Below are positions 46,587 to 58,310 of a stretch of DNA of 64,000 bases, in pieces (positions within the stretch are counted from its first letter, which is position 1; each line of letters opens with the position of its first letter). Origin of the DNA: Nageia nagi. Taxonomy: Eukaryota; Pinophyta. The DNA lies in contig JBITNC010000001.1 of the NCBI GenBank assembly GCA_050084985.1, positions 35,340,001-35,404,000 on the forward strand. The letters run 5' to 3'. The notes below the pieces were generated by a model. That model had not been told where the DNA came from, did not search any database, and saw only the letters and a program-made list of their open reading frames with translations. The translations under genes and the position numbers were made by a program.

Positions 46587-48100
46587 TACATAGTATTATA
46601 ACCCAAAAAGTAAACTCATCTAATTTCAACTCAAAATGATGTTACTAAGCTCAATCATCTAATCATTGATCATAAGAAGAAAAGAGAGTAGGAGATGGAT
46701 AAGGAAGAAAGTGAAGAATAAGAATTTGGTAAAACATGGGAGAAATTGATTTACTCATTTATCAAATTTGGTCAAAATGATCAAAGAAAATCCATGAAAT
46801 AATTCACTAGGAAGATTTTTGCAGAAGAAGAATTGGCTATTAATAGAGAGGAAGAAGAAAAAAAGCTAAGCCTCATGGTAGAAAGGAAGCTTTTGAAAGA
46901 AGAGAAATATGTTTGTATTTTAAAGGAACCTATTAGGGCTAGTAATAAAAAGAAAATTATCAAGGCTCAAAAGTAATATAGAAAGTTAAAAAAGAAAAAC
47001 TATGCCCTTGAATAGAAAGAATTGATTGGTATAGCCCAACATCTTTATAATGTAGTTACATCTTAGATGAGTTATCATGAATTAGAAGATAAAGAAATAA
47101 ACATTTCCTTTATAGATAAAAAGAGGACTACAAGGAAATATTCTAGGAGAAAGAAAATATCTAAGCTTATAATTTGATTCATGGATTCAAGTACAAAAGA
47201 GAAAATTCCTTCAGTAATTGATGAGTTGCATCTTCAATAGTCTCCACCACAGACATATATTAAATATTCACTACAAATCACCAAAAATACCAAAATCATT
47301 TCCTTATCCTTAGAATTTGATATTTAGTGAAGAAATATGATACAGTATAGGAATTTGCTCCTCATTCTGATACTACTAGGGAATCTTTAGAGAAGGTATC
47401 TAGTTCCCTACCCATCATGGTTGCTTTTGGAATATTAGAATATCTAGTCATTTAGAAGATGCCAAAATAAATTTCAAGAAAAATCAAGAAGAGAGTAAGG
47501 AATGGTATGAAAAAGAATCACATAAACTTAATGTATTCTTAGAAAGATATAGTTTAAAATTTTTGTAGATATAAAGAATAAATTATTTAATATGAAGGCC
47601 TATGAAGTTGATTCCTCTTGAAAAGATCCATCATGATGAGTAAATATTTTTGTTAAAAATAAAAAAGAGAATACAACAAGATTGAGTAATGAAGAAAATC
47701 TTTAGAAGAAAAAGAAATTCATCACTTATACAAGATACAAGGACATTCAAAAGGAGACCATTCAAGAGAACAATAAGGAGGAGAACACTCAAGAGATAAA
47801 TGTAGATGATACATATGTGGAAGAGGATACTATGATTGTAGAAGATTTAGTTCCACCTATTGATATGAATCTACCAAGCATGTCTTCAAATCCACTTTTC
47901 AAAATGAATACATTGGTTATGTATTCATATCCACCTTTGAAATATAGTGATAACATTTATTTGAAATTTTAAATTAATATGTTACATGCTTTTCCTAAAG
48001 ATAAATTTTTATCTCAAAGAAATGTAAGAATAGTTACAAGTAATATACATGAGGAATATTTCAAAAATAAAGAGTTAAGAGTTCAATTTTAACTCATTTT
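46587..48100 (+). pseudogene. continuation of the decayed coding region split by the copia element
   Basis: Lys/Glu-rich coding-like stretches with stops: AEEELAINREEEEKKLSLMV, EEKYVCILKEPIRASNKKKI (46821-46970) and further on an acidic part (EENTQEINVDDTYVEEDTMI, near 47780-47840). The reading frame is open over the site of the copia insertion when that element and one ATAAA are left out. I do not recognise the product. Long Lys/Glu-rich stretches suggest a coiled-coil protein of an old mobile element. Confidence 0.4.
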
Positions 48101-48154
48101 GTAATTAATAGAATGTAAAAAAGATAAGTAATGAAATGTAAAATAAGATAAGTA

Positions 48155-50640
48155 ATGAAAACCTTAGGTGATAATGTGAAATCAAACAAGGAAAATGAAC
48201 CCCTTAAAGAAGTTGTGTCTATTGTTGCTAGTGCCATTAGTTGTATTACAAAAAAGAGTAGATCTAAAGATAAGAATGCAACACAGTGGGCTTTAACAAC
48301 TAATTTAGTAAGCCAAATATTGTTAAATAAAATAAAGGTTAGTGAATTATTTAATGTGAGTCATAAAAGTATGCAAAGGGTCATAAAGACAAGATAAAGT
48401 ATTAAAAATAATCCACTCAATCAATGGTGGAGTCATAGTGGTAGACTTCCAAGGTTTGACATAAAATTGACTAGTGAGATCAAGGCTATAATTGAAATTT
48501 TTTGGCATGATAGAACTAGGGTATCACCACATACTAGAGACATTTTAAAATTAAAACTTGGTTCAAATGATCATGAATATTATCCAAAACACCTACTAGA
48601 CACAACTCAAATTGAATTATATCAATAGTTTATAGAAGAGGGAGTGTTACAACCATTTAATATTAGTATAAAGAAAACATCATTTGAGAAATACAAACCT
48701 TAGTATCTTAGATATAACAAGGAAAAAATAACATGTTGTTTCAAAACTCATATGTAATTTTGGTATTATTATGATGCTTTTTGAAACATATGTAGGAATT
48801 TTCATACTAATGATTTGTGGCAGGAATGTGGTATCTATATACCACCTAAAACTATCAAAGAGTTTATAGTAAGTTTGATTAGTCTACCTCCTTGTGAGTA
48901 ATCATTTTATTCAAATGCATGTATTACAAGACAATATGATAGATTTGAAAATATTTCATTATTAGAAAATTGTATGCATGAAATTAGTTCCCATGAATTT
49001 GGATAACAAGATATGGATGCTAAAATATTTAAGAATATTGAGTATGATCTGAAGGATGGAAGAATTGGAAAGCTTGTTGATTTGATCACTAAAATCATGA
49101 AAGTGCATACATTCATGGATGAATTCAAGTTAACATATCTACCAAAATATGTGAAATATTTTCAAAATGTTTGATGGCTTGATAGTCAATTTTGTCAATG
49201 TACAAACACATTTTTGTTGGAACTATATTATCAATGGTTGAATTTATCAAAAATTATACTCTTAAAGTATAAGAAGAAATCCAATCTCAAAATTATAATT
49301 TAGTTCAAGTAACTATTTTTTTCCATATTGTATATAGACATGTAGATCATAGAATTGAAGGTAATAAATTTTTTTAGGGATTACCATTTATATGTGAATG
49401 ATAATCGATTACACTCATCAATGTTTTTCCAATATTATTTTAAGGTATTTTACAACAATTTGGATGAAAGAGGAGTTTAGATGGTAAAAAATTTCATATG
49501 GTCTAATAATTGGATGGCATAGTTTAACTAGTGTTCATAAATAAAAATATATCAAACATATATAAAGTTTTATTAAAGAAGGACGTGGTAAAGGAAAACA
49601 CGATGGAGCAAGTGCATGTGTTAAAAGAGCTCTTGCTAGAGAAAAACTAAATTATAGTAATATAAATAAATTTAAAGATGCAAATGATATTGTAGAATGA
49701 TCTAGTACAACATTATGTACACAAAAAAGTGAGAATTTTACAATTCAATAATATTTTTAGTTAGTTAAAGAAGATAATATTCTAAGTCATCTTGATTACG
49801 ATACAATTTAGTGGATCAACAAAGTAGTATTCATTTAGGATTTCAAAAGCAAGCACTTGGACTATATGGATAATGGATCTTACATATTTTTGTGAGACTT
49901 GTATTGGAGGTGATTCAAAATCATGTATAAATATAGAATGGGTTGAGGAATAGAAATAAATATGTTTGACACCTTCACAAGGCCATGATCAACAAGAAAC
50001 AATAATTGAAGACAAACTATTTGTATCAAATGACTATGATCATATTTAAAATCATGTACAAGAAGGTAATTTAATTCAATTTATTTATATTAAGATTTAC
50101 ATTTTAATATATATTATGTTATTTTTATATATTGAACACTTAAATTTTATTTATATGACATGTGTATGTTATTGTTACACATGAAAGGAATGAAGAGAGA
50201 ATAGGGTATTAGCTAGCTCAATGTGTTGAGAAAAAATATAAGTTAACTCAACCTTAACATGATAGTGATAGATTTATTTATCTAATAGGTTTGTATATAT
50301 GTCTTTCTCAAGGTATATTATTATGTACTCTCTAGATATTTGTTTAGATTAGATTTATCATTTTTTCCAAATTTTGATAATGATAGATTTCATGTTATAC
50401 CCAATAGGTTCTACAATGTTTGTTGGCATATGTATATGAACTTACAAGAAGAGTAACTACTTTTTTTGTATTCAAAGATTATGACATAAATAAGAAGATT
50501 CTACATTTATCACATTTGATATTGGTAACAAATATCAAACTATTTAGATATAAAGGGACTCTTGCTAATAAAGTGTTGTGCACCCTTTTCTTAGATGAAT
50601 ATGAGACAATTATAGATGCATTATAAAAAAGAGAGGATGC
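48155..50640 (+). pseudogene. long pseudogene of an uncharacterised, possibly transposase-like family
   Basis: About 820 codons can be followed on the plus strand. From 48155 one frame holds for over 1 kb with stops only: SKDKNATQWALTTNLVSQIL, then WHDRTRVSPHTRDILKLKLG near 48500, then HEYYPKHLLDTTQIELYQ and a Cys-bearing stretch. Shifts near 49215 and 49370 change the frame; then come VEFIKNYTLKV, DYHLYVNDNRLHSSMFFQYY, IWSNNWMA (49496-49520), EGRGKGKHDGASACVKRALA (49581-49640), a C-x2-C-like segment with NIEWVEE (about 49905-49965) and a C-terminus, TLANKVLCTLFLDEYETIID, ending at 50626. From memory this order (WSDGC..QFK-like, HGKG..DG....KR-like, Cys pair with WV..W) recurs in uncharacterised plant and algal proteins and resembles a transposase-like set in some animals. 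No retroelement domain is present. The family name is inference; that this is a decayed real gene is much surer. Confidence 0.65.
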
Positions 50641-50686
50641 AGATGGTACAAATGATTAAAAAATAAAGGTAAGATTAAGTAGTAAA

Positions 50687-51002
50687 TGAGAGAACTATAA
50701 TGTTCTATATTACTCATCAAAATGAGTTACATATATAGGCTTTGTGAGCCATTACAAGACAAGCTAAATGGTTGAGATGCAATATTTTCACACCATAACA
50801 AATATCACAAATAGCACACCTACGTGAACTACAAGACAATAAGTGATGCCTATCCTAACAAATAGGCTAAGCATGGAATATGGTCAACATAGACCAAATA
50901 TTCCTCACAAGCTAATATTAATACTTTAGGAAATACTCTTAATCCTAATTAATTAATCCTAATAACTTAGGGCTTAGGGATATGTAAGATATAATTCCAA
51001 CA
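50687..51002 (-). repeat. 3' LTR of deleted element
   Basis: 316 bp, TGTTGGAATT to TTCTCTCA on the minus strand. A TATATATGTAAC promoter-like motif lies near 50730-50740, in the same relative place as TATAAATA in the LTR at 61075. Confidence 0.85.
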
Positions 51003-51043
51003 TTCTCCCCTTTAATGCTAAGTAACTCATGCAAGAGTTTTTA

Positions 51044-51233
51044 AGCACACCTACGTGAACTACAAGACAATAAGTGATGCCTATCCTAACAAATAGGCTA
51101 AGAATGGAATATGGTCAACATAGACCAAATATTCCTCACAAGCTAATATTAATACTTTAGGAAATACTCTTAATCCTAATTAATTAATCCTAATAACTTA
51201 GGGCTTAGGGATATGTAGGATATAATTCCAACA
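51044..51233 (-). repeat. truncated 5' LTR of deleted element
   Basis: Its 190 bp match 50813-51002 at all but about two positions. It lacks the last third of the LTR and the primer site, which went with the internal region. Confidence 0.85.
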
Positions 51234-51238
51234 GTAGA

Positions 51239-52267
51239 TTATTTAAATTTTCCATTTTGAATCATTAAATAGTATCTCTTGATACCACCTATCATTTTGG
51301 ATTTGTACCTGATCATGAATATGATTTATTTATGAGTATGAAGAAATTTTTAATAGAAATTAGGCATTTGGATATGTTAAATTAATTTATGAGGATGATA
51401 TTTCATTTAAGGCTATATTGTGATGATATTTATATTCATTATGTATATATTTATTTAATTATATTTTAGTTATTTGTGAGGACATGTCTAATTTATAATC
51501 ATGAGTGTAATTAGTTATTTGTAAGGACATGTTAGAATTTATAATGATGAGTGGGATTAGTTATTTTTGAGAAAATGTCTAATATATTTCTTCCCTTCCC
51601 CTTCACCTTATCCCCTTGAACAATTTTAGAGTTAAAAAAAATTAGAGCTAATCCATAAATAATAACCCTTAAACCCTAATCCCTAAATAATAACCCTTAA
51701 CCCTAAGGTCCATAACCGTTAACACTTGATCCTAGAGTGTTAGTTCCTTTAATCCTAAATGTACTTATCTCAAGCCTAGTTCTCTTAAAGGTTGAATATA
51801 TCTTAACCATAACATTAATACCTAAACCAAACCCAAGTAGCCTTAACCCTTAAAATATTAAACCTTAATCCCTAAACCTAGCTAAAAACTAAATATTAAC
51901 CCTTAACCTCACAACCTAAACATTGACCTCCTCCAATTGATCACCACTCAAGATCTCCTTTGATCTTTAGTAGTAGAGTTAATATATTAATACTTCAATT
52001 TTAATTTAAAACCTTATGTAATTGACCATTTAAAGATTACACATGATAACTATCATTTTAATTCCAAGTTATTCTAAGATCCTCTACATTCTATAGTCAT
52101 TTTACTTTAAATAAGTTTTAATTTTAACCATGCTTCATCCTCGAATGTATATCTCTTTTTTTATAGATGATTCACTCACTTTGTAACTTTAGCTTATCTA
52201 TAAATCCTTTATAAGTTAGATCTTATTTTTGATTGTATTCTCATAGTTTACATACACCATAAGGTTG
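51239..52267. other. non-coding, with a degenerate CCCTAA-like stretch
   Basis: Between about 51650 and 51925 words such as AACCCTAA, AACCCTTAA and CCCTAAA recur irregularly. They resemble the plant telomere repeat TTTAGGG read on the other strand, but are too broken to call a true interstitial telomere. Confidence 0.4.
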
Positions 52268-52591
52268 CAATCTAGTCTAGTTTTAATAAAAAGGTTGTAT
52301 AATTTGTTATTCAAAGTATATTGTTGCCTAATCCACCTTTAATTAAACATCCAAATATTTTGCAATAAAATAGTTCACATAATATATTCTAATTCAAGTT
52401 ATATTCTCTCATTTTTTTTTTTTATTTTTTAATGTTATATGCTCTCATTTTTTATCCTATGACATGCTTGATTAAGTGAGTTATATGATTAGTATATACT
52501 ATTTAATCTAGTTTTAGCAAAAAGGTTGTATTGGTTGTATTCATTATTCAAAGTAAACTGTTGCCTAATCCACCTTCAATTACATCCAAAT
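52268..52591. repeat. direct repeat of about 90 bp, period about 232 bp
   Basis: The block AATCTAGTTTTARYAAAAAGG, then TATTCAAAGTAwAyTGTTGCC, then TAATCCACCTT occurs at about 52268-52360 and 52501-52591. The copies differ by scattered substitutions. Confidence 0.6.
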
Positions 52592-52680
52592 ATAAACATA
52601 ACCATAAATTAATCTCATTCATAAATTAAACATCTATGCTAGAACTAGGCATGATCCATCAACATACATGTATAACATTA

Positions 52681-52710
52681 CATACATACATACATAATAT
52701 TATATATATA

Positions 52711-52750
<40 letters not shown>

Positions 52751-52752
52751 AT
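52681..52752. repeat. (CATA)n and (TA)n microsatellite
   Basis: Three to four CATA units are followed by about 55 bp of nearly pure TA with short interruptions. It is self-complementary and could extrude as a hairpin. Confidence 0.9.
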
Positions 52753-52981
52753 GAAATAATCATTATATAGTATAAAAATATATTAATAATAATATACATA
52801 GTCCATTTAGTCCAAATGTACTCATAAAACAAAAATGTACATCTATAAATCCATCCACCTATCTATGTACCAAAATAGTCCTAACTAGGTGAAGGGTCAT
52901 AATATAGAATTCTCTTCATTCCACTTGATGTATCATGTTGAACTATCTCATGCTATAAAAAATAAATAAACTTAAAATAAG

Positions 52982-53400
52982 AAACTTAATCATTATAAAT
53001 TATCATATCCATGTACATACTATATTAAAATGCATTATAAATTACCATGAAATCATGTTGAGAGATTAAATGGTTGACCATTGTATGTTGTTACGATGAG
53101 CCATGGACCTCATGATAAATTGAAGGCTCAACCACTATAGGTCACTCTAATGAGTCATGCACATCATGAGAAAAAATGGTATCAATCGAGCTCAATCGGA
53201 GAATAAATTTAAAAAAAAAAGTTAAACTTAATCATTATAAATTTATAACCATATCAATAAAAAACTTAATCATAAAAAGGCATTATAAATTACCATGAAT
53301 GGATGCTAAGAGGTTGAAGGGTTAATTGTTGTAGATTGCACATATGAGCCATGCACTTCATGATTAAAAGTGGTATCACTAAATATATACATCATAAAAG
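52982..53400. repeat. tandem repeat, two units, period about 242 bp
   Basis: AAACTTAATCATTATAAAT starts both units (52982 and 53224). CATTATAAATTACCATGAA, GAGCCATG and CATGATAAA/CATGATTAAA follow in the same order. The units have diverged substantially. Confidence 0.6.
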
Positions 53401-53519
53401 TGTTGTCAAGCTGCAAGTACATATATATAATAATGTAAATTATTAAAATTTTACAATATGATTTACACATGGAACTACATAACTATGAAATTTCAAAGTA
53501 AATATTATTGAATACATAC

Positions 53520-54600
53520 CATGGATGTGTCCACCTTAGAATGTAAAGAACCACTAAGTGATTTCATATGACCCCTTGGATTTCAAAAGGTATCTCATGC
53601 ATCTATCTACCAAGGGAATCAATATGCTAACCTCAATCACCTGAAGATGTAGATGGCCTATATGCCTCATGATTAATATCACCAAATAACATATGCATAC
53701 ATCTTTCTAAATCTAATGGTGTGGATGATCCAAGACATATCACATGGAAAATACTACATATATGAAACATAAAATGGAAAATTTGCTAGTCCTTTAACTC
53801 TACTAGGTCTTGAGCCATCACCTCCATCCTCAATGAGTTCAATTACCACATTGGAATCTTGTTTAGTGAGTTACCCATAAAGTAAGTCAATGATATAGAG
53901 GCCAAAACCACGGTTGAATGATGGACATGTGTAGGTACATAAGATATAAGAGGAATAATAAGAGGTGTAGCATGAGTAAAACATATAGGATCAAGTTGTA
54001 CCCTTGACCTTTGTTGTGAACTACCCATAGCAACACCATAAAATGGTTGAATATAAAAATAATTAGGCTTTTTCATAATAACAAACTCCACCCATAAAAA
54101 CTTAATGAAATAAAAGGGTACATCACTACCACAACTATGTTGTGAATTATCAAATACCATCCACTTTCAATCCAAAAATGGTTAGTGATCCCCTCATGCC
54201 TACACCAAAAAATAGAAATTCATTTTTGGGTGGGTGCCATTGGTTCCCCATTTCTAGGATTCTTAAACTATTGGCCTAAATCTCCTTTTGTAATGTAAAA
54301 AATCTCATTAATTTGTCTTTGGGATATGAAATCACTAAAAAATTTCCTCCTCTCCTCTATGTGTGACTAGAAAATCACATATGGTTTGATCTATGGATGT
54401 AACTATATCAACTATGATTTGCATTAAAGTTGCAAATCATGAAAGTTAGGGGGGATAACCCTATGTTCTATTATATTTTGAATTCTACCTTAAATGGAGG
54501 TGATATTCTCAACTATATCTTCTTACAAGAAAGCATCCTTAAGTAATGGGGGGTCTTGAGGCTCATGGGCTATAGATGGGCTCTTTTGGGATGGATCCAT
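53520..54600 (-). pseudogene. decayed gene, product not recognised
   Basis: The minus strand from ATG 54600 reads MDPSQKSPSIAHEPQDPPLL and stays protein-like to about 54170 with stops only. Almost all stops are TAA or TAG. It includes HIEERRKFFSDFISQRQINE and IFYITKGDLG. A frameshift near 54165 leads to the frame open 54160-53843 (MVFDNSQHSCGSDVPFYFIK, then FVIMKKPNYFYIQPFYGVAM), which goes on with stops to about 53520. Total length is roughly 360 codons. I cannot assign it to a family, and no retroelement, kinase or other common motif is seen. It may be a mobile-element accessory protein or a dead host gene. Confidence 0.5.
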
Positions 54601-56735
54601 GGACATATATAAAATGTCACCTACATGAATTAACAAGTACAAGAATAAATAACTACATTAAATTAACTTGAGCTAACAATTAGAAGAATAAATAAAAATC
54701 TCGTTCAAATCTAGGAAACATTAAATTAAAGTAAAACATGAAACTTAAATTAAAACTCAATCGAGCTAATAATAAAATATTTACTAAACATCCATGTAAT
54801 AATAAAATAAACCTTTTAAACATGCAACATGAAATAATAAAAAAACTTTGGATTTCCCTAAAGGCCTAGATTAAAAACATAAAGGTCTTCATAGTTCTAA
54901 AATATATAGTTTATATATAGAATGTAATCATATATGTTCTTCATGAATGTAAAATTTTCCTTTTTTGACACTTTTAAATAAAATGTATTCTTAAATTCAT
55001 GCAAAGGAAGCCATTCCTAGGTATTAGAACTTTTATAAATGTTATACACATGAACCCATGGGACCTAGGTAAATCATAGTGAACTATTAAAATATTTTAA
55101 ATAGGGAACCATTAGAGGTTTCATCTTTCCACCAAATACTTTTAAGAATAAATTATCCCAAAATCTTTATAGAGGCTATGATAGCTAGAAAAAAAGTTTT
55201 ATATCCTAAGGGGAAGCTAGTACAGAACAAGTTTTATATCCTAAGGGATAGTTACTAGAGAACAAGTAGTAAATAATGATTTTCTATATGTTTCATAGAC
55301 TAGTTAAAGTATTTATATAGTGTTATTTCTTAACTTACCATTTTCATTATATAGGTGAGAAAGGTAAATTATAAATCTTGTTTACATTGGATGAGGAATA
55401 GGATATGATGGAATTTGAAAAATTATTAGAGACCCATTTCCTAAACATGAAAATAGCATAATATACAAAGGAAAGAAATGGACTTACTAGCCTTATCTAG
55501 AAGCTTCTAATATAATACTATATAACAAACATAAAGTTATTTACAAAAAATATGGAGATATATCTTATCATCTATAAGGAGCTATTTAGTAAAATCTTTT
55601 TAATAGATGATAATGTTCCATTCACAAACTCCAACATAGATCTAGCGTCCATTAGAATCCATTTCAAAACCAACATGGGTGAGTGAACAAGAATCCATGA
55701 AGAGGATGAAATAGATACCAAATCAAATTAAGGGAGAGAAGAAGAGCACAACAAAGAGTATAAAAGGAAGGAGATCTAGATTTATTAAAATGGATAAAAT
55801 TAAGGATATTACCCAAATTTATGATTAATATTAATATGAAATACATTATGTAGAATATTAGAGGGCTAAAGGATATCCCATTGAAGCAAAATCAACTAAA
55901 GAGTTTGTGTGCAAAGGGTTAGGAAACTCCTTAGCATCATTGGAAATTTTGAATAAATCAAATCACATAGACTAGATAAAAATTTACAATTCATAATATT
56001 TTTACTTAGTCCTATTTAGTGGCTCTTCTACACTACTCTTCATAACATGATACGAATAATCAAATAGGGGTATCTAATATGAGGAAATAATAAAAGGAGG
56101 AATGATCTTGGCTAATAGAGAAAGTGAATTTATTAGACTAGTGAAATACTCTTTATCTCTATGAACATTACTTGGTCTACTATTCAGAATAATGTACTCT
56201 TTTGGGTAAATTGATAGAAATGGTTCAATATACTAGGTTCAAAATAATACTTGATAAATTTACTAAAACATGTAATCAAAGCTTTGTTTCCAATATAATA
56301 TCTATGCATTCCTCTAAAAGTAACAAAATAAGTTAAGGGGGAATAGTCCTAGCTAATAGACAAAGTGAAATCTATGTTAGGGAAATTGACAAAGTGAAAT
56401 TTACTAGTATCAAATAACATTATGATAGATTAATGCCTAAGTTATGAAACTAGTTCATGATTTGATATGAATGCCTAAGTTATAAATTAACATATGTAAA
56501 TAACTAAACAATGGTTGATATAAAATTTGAGACTAATGCCTAAGCTAAATGAAACTAGTAATTTTAGCCCATACTAATTTACCTCTATTCTATAAAACTT
56601 GTAATTTTAGTGAATAATAATTTATTATTTTTAAATTTAATAACATAACACATTACTCAATATTGACTCTAAATGTTTTTTATTTAGAAAAAAATATTAA
56701 GGCATATGAGAAAAAATAGTTTAACCTAGTAAACT
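54601..56735. other. no gene seen; weak local duplications
   Basis: TTTTATATCCTAAGGG occurs twice about 35 bp apart (55197 and 55232). A 'CTAGCTAATAGACAAAGTGAA'-like block recurs near 56110 and 56351. The rest is plain AT-rich DNA. Confidence 0.45.
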
Positions 56736-56739
56736 TGAG

Positions 56740-56875
56740 AATAATCATCTTTTACCTAGTAAACCCCTAATCCACATAAAAATAATCATTTTGACCCAAA
56801 AAACCCTTAATGTAGACAAAAAAATAATTTTTACTCAAATCCTTAATTTAAATTTAAAAAAAAATATAACCATTT
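56740..56875. repeat. degenerate tandem repeat of about 50 bp, about 2.5 units
   Basis: Units run AATAATCATxTTTxACC, then xAGTAAACCCxTAAT or AAAAAACCCTTAAT, then an A-rich end. They start near 56740, 56790 and 56843. Confidence 0.5.
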
Positions 56876-57088
56876 TTTACTAGACCATAATCCAAAAGAG
56901 AGATTCCAAGGCATACCTTAAACGTGGAATGATGGTGATGGTTATAAAGATAAGCTAGAGGGTGAACCATGAGTGCCAAGATTGGGATCATGACTACTCA
57001 AATCATGGGGGTCATCAAGTCATTACTGTGCTAGGGATAATGGAATGTTAATAGCTTGGGAGTGAATATGTGAGTGGTTATATTTATA

Positions 57089-57220
57089 TCCTAGGATCCT
57101 ATGGGTTAGAATCCTAAGGTTCAAGATCTTGATCCCTAAGATCTTAACCCTCGAGATCCTAACTAGGCTCAAAATCTTGATCCTAGCTAGGATCATAAGG
57201 GGGACCCATATCCTAGGCCC
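57089..57220. repeat. cluster of palindromic GATC-centred words
   Basis: AGGATCCTA, AAGATCTTGATCC, AAGATCTTAA, GAGATCCTAA and GCTAGGATC recur within 130 bp, giving many small inverted repeats. No known element is implied. Confidence 0.5.
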
Positions 57221-57289
57221 ACATTAAAAAAAACTAAATCCCAATGAATTCCTCCAATGTGGCACTCAACTTTGGAAACTTACCCAAAT

Positions 57290-58310
57290 GTTCTCTAGAG
57301 GATTTTTGATGACTTGAATTAGAAGTTGGAAGCTACAAGATTAGAGAAAGTTATAGCAAAGAAAAATAAAGAGCTCCAGGTGAAAATTGATAACTTATGG
57401 TTGATGAATAAGAAATGTAAATCCTTAGAAGATGAATTGGTGTAATTGAAAAAATACCTAGCTGAAAAGAATGCACAAAATGTTTTGTATAAATTGGAGA
57501 ATGATCAAAAAGCCCATAAGATAGAAAAGATACATCTAGATTTGTCTAAAATGGAAGAAGAATTATAGGGTATAATAAATAAAGATAAAGAAAATGAACC
57601 AAAGTTAAAAGCTTTACAAAAATTGAATAAGAGTATGGAGATATAAATGGTAGCAGTTCAAGAAATTGTAAGCTAGAAAGAAGAAAAGTTAGAGGAATTT
57701 AAGTTGAAGAATTAGACTTCAACTCTACTGCCCAATGAACTAGCACTGGTCACACCAACTTTGTCACTTGTTTCCTTGTTAAAAATGCATGCTAAATATT
57801 TGAGTTAAGATTTTTCCTAAGATTGACTCTATTTTATTTGTAAGAGATTATGTTTTCCATTTTTTTAAATTGGTAAATAAGCATAAGGCATGTTTTGAAG
57901 GAAAAAGGAAGATTATTTTTAAAAGATAAGTGGAAGCTCATGAGGCAACCAAGATGTTAAATTAGGAAAAACTTGATCAAGTTTAAAGATTATTTGAAGA
58001 AGCTCATGAATAAATGATAGCCATTCTTATGAAGGTCAATATCTTAGCTCACAAAATTGGTGATGGAGATAGATGCATAATGCATAATACACTACTAAAG
58101 GAATTGAACAAGTTTTTATATGGGCTAAAAGTTTTACATACAAATGGTATACATGTTCTTTATGATGATGTCAAGTACCCACTCCCTCTAGACATAGTCA
58201 AGTATTTATTTACTATAGATGGGGAAGAGGTTAAAATGATTGAAGAATGGTCATTTCAAAATTTTTATGAAAGAATTGGTTTGGGTACATTCAAATATTA
58301 AGCAATGTTT
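57290..58310 (+). pseudogene. decayed coiled-coil coding region, product not recognised
   Basis: The plus strand reads KLEATRLEKVIAKKNKELQV, then LENDQKAHKIEKIHLDLSKM and further Lys/Glu/Leu-rich heptad-like sequence to about 57700. After breaks a 95-codon open frame runs at 58014-58301 (KIGDGDRCIMHNTLLKELNK, then YPLPLDIVKYLFTIDGEEVK). Composition suggests a long coiled coil followed by a globular part. It resembles in style the Lys/Glu-rich stretch at 46800-47000, so both may come from one old mobile-element family. No catalytic motif is visible. Confidence 0.4.

Larger units (their letters stand above)
50687..51233 (-). mobile_element. internally deleted LTR retrotransposon remnant
   Basis: On the minus strand: a truncated 5' LTR (51233-51044, 190 bp), 41 bp of internal sequence with a polypurine tract (51043-51003) and a full 3' LTR (51002-50687, 316 bp). 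Flanks are GTAAA (50682-50686) and GTAGA (51234-51238), a 5-bp duplication with one mismatch. The two LTR copies differ at about two positions in 190 bp, so the element was young when its middle was lost. The LTR resembles that of the copia element at 61075 (TGTTGGAA start, CCTAAGTTATTA, GTCTTGTAATGGCT, TATGTAACTCATTTTG, end TCTCA). Confidence 0.85.
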
